NCBI RefSeq assembly: GCF_034931005.1
Contig: NZ_JAYGIN010000031.1
Span: 1 to 64,000, forward strand
DNA: 64,000 bases
DNA from: Arcicella sp034931005
GTDB lineage: Bacteria > Bacteroidota > Bacteroidia > Cytophagales > Spirosomataceae
Reading direction: 5' to 3'
How positions within the stretch are numbered: position 1 is the stretch's first letter; each line of letters opens with the position of its first letter. Below are positions 1-8,956 of this stretch, piece by piece. Below the pieces are notes generated by a model. It ran no database searches. It was not told where the DNA came from and saw only the letters and a list, made by a program, of their open reading frames with translations. Position numbers and translations under genes: made by a program.

Positions 1-1
1 T

Positions 2-61
2 GATGTTCATCAAAATTATATCATTGCGTTCCACAAAAATGAGAGGTTTTATAAAATCTAA
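2..61 (+). CDS. possible C-terminal tail of a gene cut by the window edge
   Basis: A reading frame open from the window edge encodes about 19 residues (ending HKNERFYKI) and stops with TAA at 59-61. It has protein-like composition, but is too short to assign to a family. It may be chance. Confidence 0.2.
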   Translation, partial: DVHQNYIIAFHKNERFYKI

Positions 62-264
62 GCCAAACAAAATCTAAAACTTAAAATCGCACATAAATCG
101 TGTTTCATGATTTTATATTGTTGTTACTTTAATCAAATTACATTTTAATTGATTTGTGTTGAGTATTATAGAATATTGGTCTTTAATGTGAAAAGGAATA
201 GCAATGTTTTCAAAGAAGCACAAAATGCAACTATGCTCAGCAGATATGACTGAGACAAAATCTT

Positions 265-540
265 TCATGAAAAGTTATAGTCCCTCTTCAATATAATCCC
301 CTTATCTTTGGTTACCACAATACAGACCACACCATTTTCAATATTCCACCAATCTTCAAGGTATGCTGCAAATACCAATGCCACTTCTCTGAGCGGTAAC
401 ATCAAATCCTCTTGAATAGGAAATACCTGATACTTTTTATTTTTGGGTAAAAAGGAACTTGAATTAATGGAAATATTTCAATAAACTCTAAATCGCCATA
501 ACTTTCTACATATCCTGCGGTTGCTTTAAGAGGTACAAAT
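265..540 (-). pseudogene. broken S24/LexA-like (XRE-type) transcriptional regulator, C-terminal part
   Basis: On the minus strand two frames together give the C-terminal domain typical of Bacteroidota XRE regulators with an S24-like fold. First comes FVPLKATAGYVESYGDLEF (about 540-465). After a frame change come FLPKNKKYQVFPIQEDLMLP and a stretch ending IVVTKDKGIILKRDYNFS, with a stop at 265-267. In intact family members these blocks are contiguous and preceded by a helix-turn-helix domain, which I cannot find here. The gene is therefore frameshifted, lacks its N-terminus and stops before the usual family end. Assignment rests on my memory of the family pattern, not on a search. Confidence 0.5.
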
Positions 541-853
541 TATATAGAGAACCTTATCAGGAGTAATAAATATCTATTCAAATATTTTCTACTTATCATC
601 AAGAGTTAGCTACACTATTTATACAAGCAGCTTTGGAATGAAATCACGTTGTTTATAAAACATTTTGAACATTAGGTAATTCTACGCTAAAATATTTAAA
701 AGTTATTTCGTTTATTTGTAACTGATAACTCACTCTAACAATTAACTACATTTTAACTATGAATTCAATCTACCTCAAACACCTCATTAGTATATTCCCC
801 TCATTCCCTCAATTCATTTCGTAAAATATAATGGCAGTTATGACTTATCATGA

Positions 854-890
854 TAGTGTAATTACTTTACACTATTTAGTCCTTACTTTG
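854..890 (+). promoter_or_regulatory. operator and promoter of the cas6-csm operon
   Basis: A perfect dyad TAGTGTAA (854-861), 5-bp spacer, TTACACTA (867-874) is followed after exactly 8 bp by TTACTTTG (883-890). This matches the Bacteroidota -7 box TAnnTTTG at 5 of 6 fixed positions and lies 22 bp before the cas6 ATG. The dyad occupies the place where a -33 TTTG element would be. The same arrangement recurs at 11467-11503 and 13896-13932. Binding by the WYL protein encoded at 10485-11456 is inferred. Confidence 0.65.
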
Positions 891-912
891 CATCTGAATA
901 TAACCTAAATCA

Positions 913-1587
913 ATGATTAAAATTCGATTCCTAAAAATTCAGTTCGATACCGAAATTGAAGCCTATGAAATCCCTGCTTTCCGTGGAGCTGTGATTGCCA
1001 AAGCTGGTAACGAGCATATCATTTTCCATAATCACCTCAACGACCGTGAGTTTCTATATGGCTATCCTGTAATTCAATATAAACGTATTGGAAAGAACCC
1101 TGCTATCATTTGTATAGACTATGGGGTAGAAGAAATACACCATCTTTTTAATAACACTAATATGGAGATTGTCATTGGGCAACGACCTGTTTCTTTGGTT
1201 GTTAAAAACCTACAGATGCAACAGTATAATTTACAAGTATGGGAAAAACATTTTGAATATCGCCTATATAACTGGTTAGCACTTAATCAAGAAAATTACG
1301 AAAAATATCAGGCTTTAAAAGACGAACTATCACAAACCATATTCTTAGAAAACATATTGAAAGCTAATATTATTTCTTTCGCCAAAGGTGTAAAATGGGA
1401 TGTTGATAAAGAAATATCATTACGTATAGACGAATTAATTAAAGCCAAAATAGTACCCTATAAGCAACAAAAGTTGTTGGCATTTGACATCCGTTTTAGA
1501 AGTAACGTGTTTTTGCCCGACTTTGTGGGTTTAGGGAAAGGCGTTAGCCTTGGATTTGGTACGGTTTCACAGATAAAAAATAGATAG
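913..1587 (+). CDS. cas6: Cas6 family pre-crRNA endoribonuclease
   Basis: This 224-residue protein should cut the long CRISPR transcript within each repeat to leave a short 5' handle on the crRNA (here probably ATTAAGAC). The glycine-rich C-terminal segment GLGKGVSLGFGTVSQIK (about residues 205-222) is the Cas6 signature loop, and the N-terminal region has the RAMP/ferredoxin-like pattern (AFRGAVIAKAG). It is the first gene of the type III-A operon, 17 bp before cas10, and follows the dyad operator at 854-874. The ATG at 913 is the natural start. The catalytic histidine cannot be fixed without an alignment. Confidence 0.85.
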   Translation: MIKIRFLKIQFDTEIEAYEIPAFRGAVIAKAGNEHIIFHNHLNDREFLYGYPVIQYKRIGKNPAIICIDYGVEEIHHLFNNTNMEIVIGQRPVSLVVKNLQMQQYNLQVWEKHFEYRLYNWLALNQENYEKYQALKDELSQTIFLENILKANIISFAKGVKWDVDKEISLRIDELIKAKIVPYKQQKLLAFDIRFRSNVFLPDFVGLGKGVSLGFGTVSQIKNR

Positions 1588-1604
1588 AAAAAGAAGATAT
1601 AATT

Positions 1605-4205
1605 ATGGCTAATCAAACAAGAGATATAATACACTTAGCTGCATTACTGCACGATATTGGTAAGTTTTGGCAACGAGCGGATGTGTCATACTATAATTCA
1701 CCCCAATTAGCTAAATATCCATTTGTTATGAAGAATGCGGATAGCATTTGCCCAACTTCTCAAGAAGGGTATTTTAAGTATCAGCACGTTATTTGGACTC
1801 AGCTTTTTTTTGAAGATAATTTAGCGATGTTTGAAAAATTGGGAATATATGACAAGAGTAGCCAAGATAACCTGGTTAATATTTCTATTCAACATCATAA
1901 ACCAGCGTCAAAACTACAAGCTTTTGTTCAGTTGGCAGACTGGTGGGCAAGTGGAATTGACAGAAGTACTTCTGAATATCAGGAAGGTGACAAAGTAAAA
2001 AGAGGAAAACTTAAATTCAAAGAAGAGCCATTAATCAGCATTTTTGGGAATTTAAAGGTAAATAACTCGGAAAGTAAGTTCGCAAAAACTGCTTTCAACT
2101 TAACTAAATTGTCCTTAAATAATATTTTTCCAACTACAGAAAAATACCAAGCTGGAGTTTCTCAAAATGAATATGCTGAACTGTGGACAGCGTTTTCGGC
2201 AGAGTTTAAAAACTTACCAACCGATTCGCTACAAGTTTTTAATACCTCCTTACACTATTTACTAAAAAAATATTGCTGGTGTATTCCTGCTTCTACCATT
2301 GATTTAGCAGACAATAGCCTGTTTGACCATTTAAAGATAACTGGTGCAATTGCTCAATCTTTGTATGATTATCATTGTGAAAACTTGAGTGCCTTTAACT
2401 ATAACCAAAAGTTGACTTTGCAACAAGGGCATTTACCTCTACTATTACTTTGTGTAGATGTATCTGGTATTCAAAAGTTCATCTATGATATTTCCTCAAA
2501 ATTTGCATCAAAAAGTTTAAAAGGAAGGTCGTTTTCTCTTCAATTAATGCTGGACGAAATTGCAAATGAAATTATCCAGAAGACGAAAACGACTCTTAGC
2601 CATATTATTTATAGCAGTGGTGGCAAGTTTTTTATGTTACTCCCTAATACCCAAGCGGTAAAAGATGCGTTGAACAAGCTTGAAGAAGAGATAAAAAACG
2701 CTATCTGGAGTAAGTATAAGGGTAATATATATGTCTGTATGGGCTTTGAAGCTTTCGCTTTTGATTTAAACAAAAAAACGGTCATTATCGAAAAAGAACA
2801 TAAAACACTCGGTGATTTATGGAAAAAAGTAAGCGAAAAAACAGCTGAGAAGAAGTACCAAAAATTCAAGAACTTACTTTTAGCTGATTATGAAAACTTC
2901 TTTAGCGATGAAGGTATTGGACACGGCGGACAAAAAGCAATTTGTTCGGTTACAGGTGAAGAATCAGATGAAATAAGTAAAATTGATGATGACGTTAAAA
3001 TTTCATCACAAGTCAAAGAGCAGAAAGAAATAGGTCAAGCTTTAGCTAAGAACGACTATCTCATATTTTCAAAAAGTAACCAGCCAAATTTGAAGGTTAG
3101 AAATTACGAGTCTTTAATTGGTAGGAACTATTGGTTATTGACAAACAAAGATTTACTACAAACTGAAAATTCAGAAGTTTGTTTAACGGTAAAAAATGAA
3201 ATAAACTTCATCAAGCCTCAAAGTACCAGTGCAAAAAATACCGCATATTCTTTCCGTTTTTATGGTGGTAGTGAGTCGGCACTGGATAAAAAAGGAGAAT
3301 CCAAAAACTTTGAGCAACTGGCTGGTATTGAAAGAGAAGATAATGACAAAGAGGGTTCTCTCATAGTGAAAAGTGAATGTGCTGGTTTATTTAACAGACT
3401 TGCTATTTTACGAATGGACGTTGACGGATTAGGACAATTATTTATTAAAGGCTTTAACAAAGAAACGGCATCATTTTCTGCTTATGCGACATTGTCGGGA
3501 CAGTTAGATTGGTTTTTTAGTGGCTACCTAAATACGATTCGCTCTAAAGAAGCCTACAAAGATTGGGTAAATATTATTTATTCGGGTGGAGATGATGTAT
3601 TTGCGGTGGGTCGTTGGGATAACATCATTGCTTTTGCAGAGGAAGTACAACAAGAGTTCAAGAAATTTACAGGTAGAGATGACATTACTATTTCGGCGGG
3701 TATAAGCATTGTTACTCCAAAGTTTCCAATCGCTAAGGCGGCAGATTTAGCAGGAGAAGCCGAGCATTTAGCGAAAGACTTTAAAAGGAGTGATAAAAAG
3801 GAAAAAGATGCTTTGTGTCTATTCGGTATTGCCGTAGGTTGGGAAGAGTTTACGTTAATCAAGGAAATTAAAGATTTCTGGATTGAACATCTCAATGCAG
3901 AAAATCCTGTTCTTTCTCATGGCATTCTCCAAAAGGTGTTTGATTGGTACGAAATATCTAAGCAGAAAGACAAACAAGGTAATCTTAATTTATCATGGAA
4001 GTGGAATGCCGCATATTCTTTAAAAAGGTACGAATCAAAGAATAATAAGCAGAAAAATGACGCTTTGAAAGTGATAGAAATAGCGTTGTTGTGTAACCAA
4101 TTTAGAGAAAACTCAATTAGATTTGATGTATTTGCAGTAGCCTCTCGTTGGGCTGAGTTGATTTTAAGAGATAAAAGAAATTACAACCTTAAACATAAGA
4201 AATAA
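1605..4205 (+). CDS. cas10: Cas10/Csm1, large subunit of type III-A effector
   Basis: This 866-residue protein is the signature subunit of the Csm complex. It has an N-terminal HD nuclease motif (LLHDIGK, H16-D17) for single-stranded DNA cleavage. The C-terminal Palm domain carries an intact cyclase motif SGGDD (G661-G662-D663-D664), predicting cyclic oligoadenylate synthesis from ATP when target RNA is bound. That product would activate the Csm6 encoded at 8953-10425. The linker region that often carries four zinc-binding cysteines shows only C447 (AICSVTGEE), so the zinc ribbon looks eroded. The stop overlaps the csm2 start (TAATG), indicating translational coupling. Confidence 0.95.
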   Translation: MANQTRDIIHLAALLHDIGKFWQRADVSYYNSPQLAKYPFVMKNADSICPTSQEGYFKYQHVIWTQLFFEDNLAMFEKLGIYDKSSQDNLVNISIQHHKPASKLQAFVQLADWWASGIDRSTSEYQEGDKVKRGKLKFKEEPLISIFGNLKVNNSESKFAKTAFNLTKLSLNNIFPTTEKYQAGVSQNEYAELWTAFSAEFKNLPTDSLQVFNTSLHYLLKKYCWCIPASTIDLADNSLFDHLKITGAIAQSLYDYHCENLSAFNYNQKLTLQQGHLPLLLLCVDVSGIQKFIYDISSKFASKSLKGRSFSLQLMLDEIANEIIQKTKTTLSHIIYSSGGKFFMLLPNTQAVKDALNKLEEEIKNAIWSKYKGNIYVCMGFEAFAFDLNKKTVIIEKEHKTLGDLWKKVSEKTAEKKYQKFKNLLLADYENFFSDEGIGHGGQKAICSVTGEESDEISKIDDDVKISSQVKEQKEIGQALAKNDYLIFSKSNQPNLKVRNYESLIGRNYWLLTNKDLLQTENSEVCLTVKNEINFIKPQSTSAKNTAYSFRFYGGSESALDKKGESKNFEQLAGIEREDNDKEGSLIVKSECAGLFNRLAILRMDVDGLGQLFIKGFNKETASFSAYATLSGQLDWFFSGYLNTIRSKEAYKDWVNIIYSGGDDVFAVGRWDNIIAFAEEVQQEFKKFTGRDDITISAGISIVTPKFPIAKAADLAGEAEHLAKDFKRSDKKEKDALCLFGIAVGWEEFTLIKEIKDFWIEHLNAENPVLSHGILQKVFDWYEISKQKDKQGNLNLSWKWNAAYSLKRYESKNNKQKNDALKVIEIALLCNQFRENSIRFDVFAVASRWAELILRDKRNYNLKHKK

Positions 4206-4591
4206 TGCCAGAAAAAATTCCAGTTTCTATCCTTTCAGAAGGGATAAAAGATTTAAAATTGATAAAAGAATGGGGTGAGTATTTAGCCAAAGAAGAAGGC
4301 TTTGCCAAAGATAAGGTTGGGAAACTTTCTACCTCCCAAATTAGAAAATTCTTTGGGTCAATAAAAAGAATTCAAGCAAGTTTTGAAAAAGCAAAAGGAG
4401 AAATTCTTTTACTTGAGCCAAAGTTAGCTTATGCAATGGGTAGAGATAAAGGTAAATCAAAAATAAAAGATTTGTTCTCATTATTAAGTCCAATGATACA
4501 AGAAATTAAAGAAGATAAAGCTAAATTTCAGAATTTCGTTAATGTACTGGAAGCAATTGTTGCTTATCACAAAGCAGCAGGTGGCGAATAA
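4205..4591 (+). CDS. csm2: Csm2, small subunit of type III-A effector
   Basis: This 128-residue, mostly helical protein has the Csm2 pattern: TSQIRKFFGSIKRI (about residues 44-57), LEPKLAYAMGR (about 75-85), and a C-terminal helix LEAIVAYHK. Csm2 subunits line the belly of the Csm filament and contact crRNA-target RNA duplexes. The ATG overlaps the cas10 stop by one base, and csm3 follows after 26 bp. Length is normal for the family. Confidence 0.92.
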   Translation: MPEKIPVSILSEGIKDLKLIKEWGEYLAKEEGFAKDKVGKLSTSQIRKFFGSIKRIQASFEKAKGEILLLEPKLAYAMGRDKGKSKIKDLFSLLSPMIQEIKEDKAKFQNFVNVLEAIVAYHKAAGGE

Positions 4592-4617
4592 TTTTTAAAC
4601 TATTAAAAATCAAGAAA

Positions 4618-5292
4618 ATGAAACTCAAGAAAAAAATAATAATACAAGGGAAACTTACACTGCTTTCAGGTTTACACATTGGCGACAGTAAGGAAAATGT
4701 AGAAATCGGTGGCGTTGATAGCCCTATAATTCGCAGAAAAAATAATAATCAGCCTTACATTCCTGGAAGTTCTCTGAAAGGAAAAATTCGTAGTCTTTTA
4801 GAGGTAGCTATGGGTGCAAATGCGGATACTTCGTTCAAAAAATATTCCGCAACAAGTATAATAATAGCACAACTTTTTGGCTGGTTTGGAAATGAAAACC
4901 ATACTGGAAATCCTTCTCGCATTTTAGTGAGAGATGCTATTTTAACAGCAGAGTCAGCAGATTTATTAGAACGTTCAGAATTCACAGATATGCCTTACAG
5001 TGAGGTAAAATTTGAGAACGTGATAGACAGATTAACAGGAACAGCTAAAAATGGAGGAATAAGACAAATTGAACGTGTTCCTGCTGGAGCAGAATTCGAC
5101 ATTGAGTTTGTAATTAATGTAATGGAAGATTCGGACGAAACAGCGTTTATATCATTATTGAAAAGTGGAATCGCTTTATTGGAACATGATTATTTAGGTG
5201 GTAGTGGTACAAGAGGTTATGGACAAGTGTCTATAAAACTATTTGAACCTATTCATAAAACAGCAGAAGAGTATTTAAACCAAACAACCTGA
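4618..5292 (+). CDS. csm3: Csm3, backbone RAMP and target-RNA nuclease
   Basis: This 224-residue RAMP protein forms the helical backbone of the Csm complex and cleaves bound target RNA every six nucleotides. The catalytic aspartate equivalent to D33 of Streptococcus thermophilus Csm3 is present (GGVDSPIIR, D34). Other family blocks are SGLHIGDS, PYIPGSSLKGKIRSLL (about residues 47-62) and the C-terminal glycine-rich loop GGSGTRGYGQ. The gene is separated from csm4 by one base. Active-site conservation suggests an active effector. Confidence 0.95.
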   Translation: MKLKKKIIIQGKLTLLSGLHIGDSKENVEIGGVDSPIIRRKNNNQPYIPGSSLKGKIRSLLEVAMGANADTSFKKYSATSIIIAQLFGWFGNENHTGNPSRILVRDAILTAESADLLERSEFTDMPYSEVKFENVIDRLTGTAKNGGIRQIERVPAGAEFDIEFVINVMEDSDETAFISLLKSGIALLEHDYLGGSGTRGYGQVSIKLFEPIHKTAEEYLNQTT

Positions 5293-5293
5293 A

Positions 5294-6292
5294 ATGAAGC
5301 AATCTTTTGAAGTCATTTATTTTGAGTTTACAGCTCCTTTGCATATCAGTAATGCAAGAGCTGATGACTATGGTGTAAGTGAAAAAACAATACATTCAGA
5401 TACTATTCATGCCGCTATTATGCAATCATGGGCAATACTTGGCAAAACTGAATGGATAAAAGCCATTCCTGATTTTACAATAAGTAGTTTGTTCCCGTTC
5501 ACACCAAAATTAAAGACGAATGAGATGGTCCATTTTTTTGCAAAACCATTTTTGAAGCCAAATGCTGGTAAAAGTGAGGTGCGAACAGAAGATGCAAAGA
5601 AATTCAAAAAGATAAAATATGTGGATATCCCTCATTTTGAAAGCTATATTTCTAATAAGGAGGTGGCAAGTACGACTGATTCGATTCAAGATAGCTATCA
5701 AACTTTCGATGCAATAGACAAAGATTTTATGACCAGTGATGTACAACCAAGAATAAAACGCCCACGAGATGAACAACAAGATTCTAAGCCTTTTTATACT
5801 GAGCGAATATTTTTCAAAAAAGGGTCAGGAATGTTTTGTTTAGTTCAATATGAAAATGAATCTATTAGAAAACAAGTGAAGGCTGCTTTGAATCTGTTGG
5901 CAGAAAATGGAATCGGGACGGATAGAGCAGTTGGTAATGGACAATTTAAAGTTTCTTTTGGTAAAATAGATATAGAAATTGCAGAAAATACCAATTATGC
6001 CATGAATATGTCACTTTTTTGCCCTGAATCCAAATCTAATTTAGCCGAAATATTAGAAGATAAAAATGTAAAATACGAAATCATAAAGCGTGGTGGATGG
6101 CTTTCTGAACCGCATAATAAATTAAGAAAACGCTCTATTTATATGTTTAAAGAAGGCTCTGTTTTTAGAATTAATGCTGCTAAGCCATTTTCTAAAGGAA
6201 AGACTGTTGATTTACTGCCTGCCCTTCCGAGCAAAATCGAAAATCCAATTTACAGAGTAGGCAAAGCCTTATTCTTACCAGTAAAATTATGA
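5294..6292 (+). CDS. csm4: Csm4, crRNA 5'-handle-binding RAMP
   Basis: This 332-residue RAMP subunit binds the crRNA 5' tag and contacts Cas10. Visible family features are the N-terminal strand FEVIYFEFTAPLHIS, the segment SDTIHAAIMQSWAILG (about residues 36-51), and the glycine loop NGIGTDRAVGNGQF (about 208-221). Length fits Csm4. Its last four bases overlap the csm5 start (ATGA), so the two are translationally coupled. Confidence 0.92.
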   Translation: MKQSFEVIYFEFTAPLHISNARADDYGVSEKTIHSDTIHAAIMQSWAILGKTEWIKAIPDFTISSLFPFTPKLKTNEMVHFFAKPFLKPNAGKSEVRTEDAKKFKKIKYVDIPHFESYISNKEVASTTDSIQDSYQTFDAIDKDFMTSDVQPRIKRPRDEQQDSKPFYTERIFFKKGSGMFCLVQYENESIRKQVKAALNLLAENGIGTDRAVGNGQFKVSFGKIDIEIAENTNYAMNMSLFCPESKSNLAEILEDKNVKYEIIKRGGWLSEPHNKLRKRSIYMFKEGSVFRINAAKPFSKGKTVDLLPALPSKIENPIYRVGKALFLPVKL

Positions 6293-7773
6293 AAGACATA
6301 GACAAAAGCACTATTACTAATACTTTTGAAGTGGAAATACTGACTCCGACACATATCGGCGGAGCTGGAGAAAACCATTGGCAAAAAGGTATAGATTTTA
6401 TTGCAAAAGACAGTAAAACTTGGATTTTGGATTTTAATAAATTGTGTAAAGTTATACCGGTAGATAAAATCACCTTAGCTTTTACGAGAGCAGATAGAAA
6501 TATAACGATTGAAAGTTTAATAGGTAATTTGAATATTGAATCTGTTTCAAATAAAAACTTCAATTTTCCAAACCCATCTGGGAGTGAGTTAAAACGCCAT
6601 ATTTTTAATGGAATGAATGGAAAACCTTATATTCCAGGTAGTTCAATCAAAGGGGCAATTGCTTCTGTTTTAATGAATCATTTTTCTAAAAAAACGGATT
6701 TTGAGAAATTTAGAGACCCCAATACCAAACTTTTAGGGGGGGCGGATAATTCCATTATGCGATATTTTCAGTTTACTGATGTTTGTTTTGAAGGAACTGT
6801 ATTAAAAAATACAAAAATTTTCAACCTTCATAATAATTCTGGAGATTGGATTGGTGGATGGAAACACAATAGAGAAACAAATCAAAACTTTAACAGTGAA
6901 TTTACTACTACTTATGAAAGTTTAGCACCAAAAGATAAATCAACAATGATGCTTTCCTTTAAAATGAAAGCTATTGAGCAATTATATTTTTCTCAAAATA
7001 AAACCCCTGAAAAAAATATTCCACCTTCACACACAAAATCTTGGCTTATTAATAAGCCGATGGCAGAATTGTGTTCAATAATCAATAAGCATACACTCTC
7101 TTTTTTAGATAAAGAAATTAAGTTTTATCTAAAATATAAATTTGATGATAACTCTGAAAGTGCGTATGAAGAGCTTTTAAAGTTAAAAGAAGAAGCAAAT
7201 AATTTAGATTCAAGTAAATCCTGTATATTACGATTAGCGGCAGGTTCTGGTTTCCACAGTATTACAGGAGATTGGCAGTATGAAGATTACGTAAATACTG
7301 GTGTGCATGGTAATGGAAAAAGAAAATATAAGTCCAGAAAGTTAGCTTTTCAAACAGATTCAAAAGGTAGTCGAGTCTTTCAACCGATGGGTTTTATCAA
7401 ATTAACCTTGTTGGATGAAGAAACAAAACTAAAACGCCAACAAGCAGAAACTTTAAAGAAAGAACGAGACGCTCAGGATGCAGTAGAAAAAGTAAGAGCA
7501 GAGGCGGAACGTCTGGAGAATCAAAGAATTGCAAAAGAAGAAGCCAAAAAGCCTAAAATGTATGATGGTCTTCCAACAAAAAACTTAGAGGTAGATGCAG
7601 AGGTAATTGAGAGCGGAAAGCCTAATAAGGTAAAGATATTTGTGAAAGGCTATGAAGAAAAAAAGTTTGAAATGGTAGATTCTGCTTCACAACCAAAAGG
7701 TTTTATTTGTAGGGTAAGTTTAGTTATGGAGAAAGGTAGAATAGTAAGAGTTTCATTCAAAGTTCCTAAATAA
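6289..7773 (+). CDS. csm5: Csm5 with an added coiled-coil and C-terminal domain
   Basis: Csm5 caps the crRNA 3' end of the complex. Family motifs are the N-terminal FEVEILTPTHIGGAGE, LDFNKL, and GKPYIPGSSIKGAIASVL (about residues 109-126). At 494 residues it is longer than usual Csm5 proteins (roughly 350-420). After about residue 378 comes a charged coiled coil (KRQQAETLKKERDAQDAVEK and onward to about residue 424). A small beta-rich domain of about 65 residues follows (LPTKNLEVDAEVIESGKP through VSLVMEKGRIVRVSFKVPK). I do not recognise this appendage with certainty; the strand pattern could be OB-like. It may recruit another factor to the crRNA 3' end. Confidence 0.9.
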   Translation: MKDIDKSTITNTFEVEILTPTHIGGAGENHWQKGIDFIAKDSKTWILDFNKLCKVIPVDKITLAFTRADRNITIESLIGNLNIESVSNKNFNFPNPSGSELKRHIFNGMNGKPYIPGSSIKGAIASVLMNHFSKKTDFEKFRDPNTKLLGGADNSIMRYFQFTDVCFEGTVLKNTKIFNLHNNSGDWIGGWKHNRETNQNFNSEFTTTYESLAPKDKSTMMLSFKMKAIEQLYFSQNKTPEKNIPPSHTKSWLINKPMAELCSIINKHTLSFLDKEIKFYLKYKFDDNSESAYEELLKLKEEANNLDSSKSCILRLAAGSGFHSITGDWQYEDYVNTGVHGNGKRKYKSRKLAFQTDSKGSRVFQPMGFIKLTLLDEETKLKRQQAETLKKERDAQDAVEKVRAEAERLENQRIAKEEAKKPKMYDGLPTKNLEVDAEVIESGKPNKVKIFVKGYEEKKFEMVDSASQPKGFICRVSLVMEKGRIVRVSFKVPK

Positions 7774-7791
7774 ATCTAAAATATTCAATAT

Positions 7792-7835
7792 TTTTATATA
7801 AATTTATAGATTAGATTCTATAAATTTATATAAAA
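7792..7835. repeat. perfect 19-bp AT-rich inverted repeat before the ATPase-csm6 pair
   Basis: Arms 7792-7810 and 7817-7835 are fully complementary (core TTATATAAATTTATAGA) around a 6-base loop TTAGAT. The right arm ends on the A of the ATPase start codon. As RNA it would place the start codon at the base of a hairpin, so it could limit translation. As DNA it could be an operator separating the core csm genes from the accessory genes. It has no GC-rich stem plus U-tract, so a standard terminator is unlikely. Confidence 0.7.
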
Positions 7836-8956
7836 TGATAGAGAGAAAATTGCAATCGCATTTAGAGGCACATTGGAACGATGGAAAAGTTTTGATTGTC
7901 TTAGGGCCACGTCAAGTAGGAAAAACGACACTTTTGGAAAAACTATGCAGCCAAGAAGGGCAATACTTATTTTTGAATGGTGACGATATTATAACACAAC
8001 AAAGCCTCGAAAATATTGGAGAAGTACAGCTCAGACAAATCATTGGGAATTATACAACCGTTTTTATTGATGAAGCACAAAGGATTCATAATATTGGATT
8101 GACATTGAAAATTATTCACGACCGAATCAAAAACGTGAGAGTTGTGGTTAGTGGTTCGTCGGCTTTGGAATTAAGCAGTAATATTAATGAACCTTTAACG
8201 GGTCGTAAATGGGAATATAATTTGTACCCAATAAGTTGGGCTGAACTAACAAATCATTTTGGCTATTTAGGTTCAAAACAACAATTTGAACTTCGTCTTA
8301 TTTATGGGATGTACCCTGATGTAATTAATAATTTGGGGCAAGAAGAAGGGGTATTAAAACAGTTGGCAAGTAGTTATCTATACAAAGATTTGCTTAATTA
8401 TGGAGGAATTCGTAAACCCGAAATCCTATCAAAGTTGCTGATTGCGTTAGCGTTGCAGGTAGGTTCTGAGGTTTCTTATAATGAATTGGCTCAACTCCTC
8501 AGAATCGACCGTGCAACGGTTGAGCAATATATTGGTTTATTAGAACAAGCCTACGTAATTTTTAGATTAAATCCATTTAGTAGAAATATTCGGAATGAAA
8601 TCAGTTCCAGTCGTAAGATATATTTTTATGACAATGGAATCAGAAATGCCCTAATCGGTAATTTTAACCCAATAGCAATAAGAGGAGATATTGGAGCATT
8701 ATGGGAAAATTTTTTGATTAGTGAGCGTATAAAATTAAATCAATACAATAATAGTAATGCCAAAGGATATTTTTGGCGAACACATGCCCAACAAGAAATT
8801 GATTATATAGAAGAACAAGGGGGACAAATGTATGCTTACGAATTCAAGTGGAATCCGAAGGCAAAGGCTAAATTTCCGAGTTCATTTGTAGAAATTTATC
8901 AACCAATTGAAAAGAAAATTATCAGTACACAAAACTTTGAAGAATTTTTGATATGA
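7835..8956 (+). CDS. AAA_14 / DUF4143 family ATPase
   Basis: This 373-residue protein has an N-terminal P-loop ATPase domain and a C-terminal DUF4143-like region. Walker A is GPRQVGKTT (residues 24-32) and Walker B is VFIDEAQRI (about 75-83). The C-terminal half contains YFYDNGIRNALIG and a late motif ENFLI...YFWRT...EIDYIEE, reminiscent of a PD-(D/E)XK-like core seen in this family. Such ATPases are common and functionally undefined in Bacteroidota. Here it is coupled to csm6 by an ATGA overlap, so a role linked to cyclic-oligoadenylate signalling is possible but unproven; it could also be a passenger. Confidence 0.85.
   Translation: MIERKLQSHLEAHWNDGKVLIVLGPRQVGKTTLLEKLCSQEGQYLFLNGDDIITQQSLENIGEVQLRQIIGNYTTVFIDEAQRIHNIGLTLKIIHDRIKNVRVVVSGSSALELSSNINEPLTGRKWEYNLYPISWAELTNHFGYLGSKQQFELRLIYGMYPDVINNLGQEEGVLKQLASSYLYKDLLNYGGIRKPEILSKLLIALALQVGSEVSYNELAQLLRIDRATVEQYIGLLEQAYVIFRLNPFSRNIRNEISSSRKIYFYDNGIRNALIGNFNPIAIRGDIGALWENFLISERIKLNQYNNSNAKGYFWRTHAQQEIDYIEEQGGQMYAYEFKWNPKAKAKFPSSFVEIYQPIEKKIISTQNFEEFLI

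Noticed and set aside
2609..3895. Minus-strand frames inside cas10
   Set aside because: Shadows of the cas10 reading frame with serine/leucine-rich composition.
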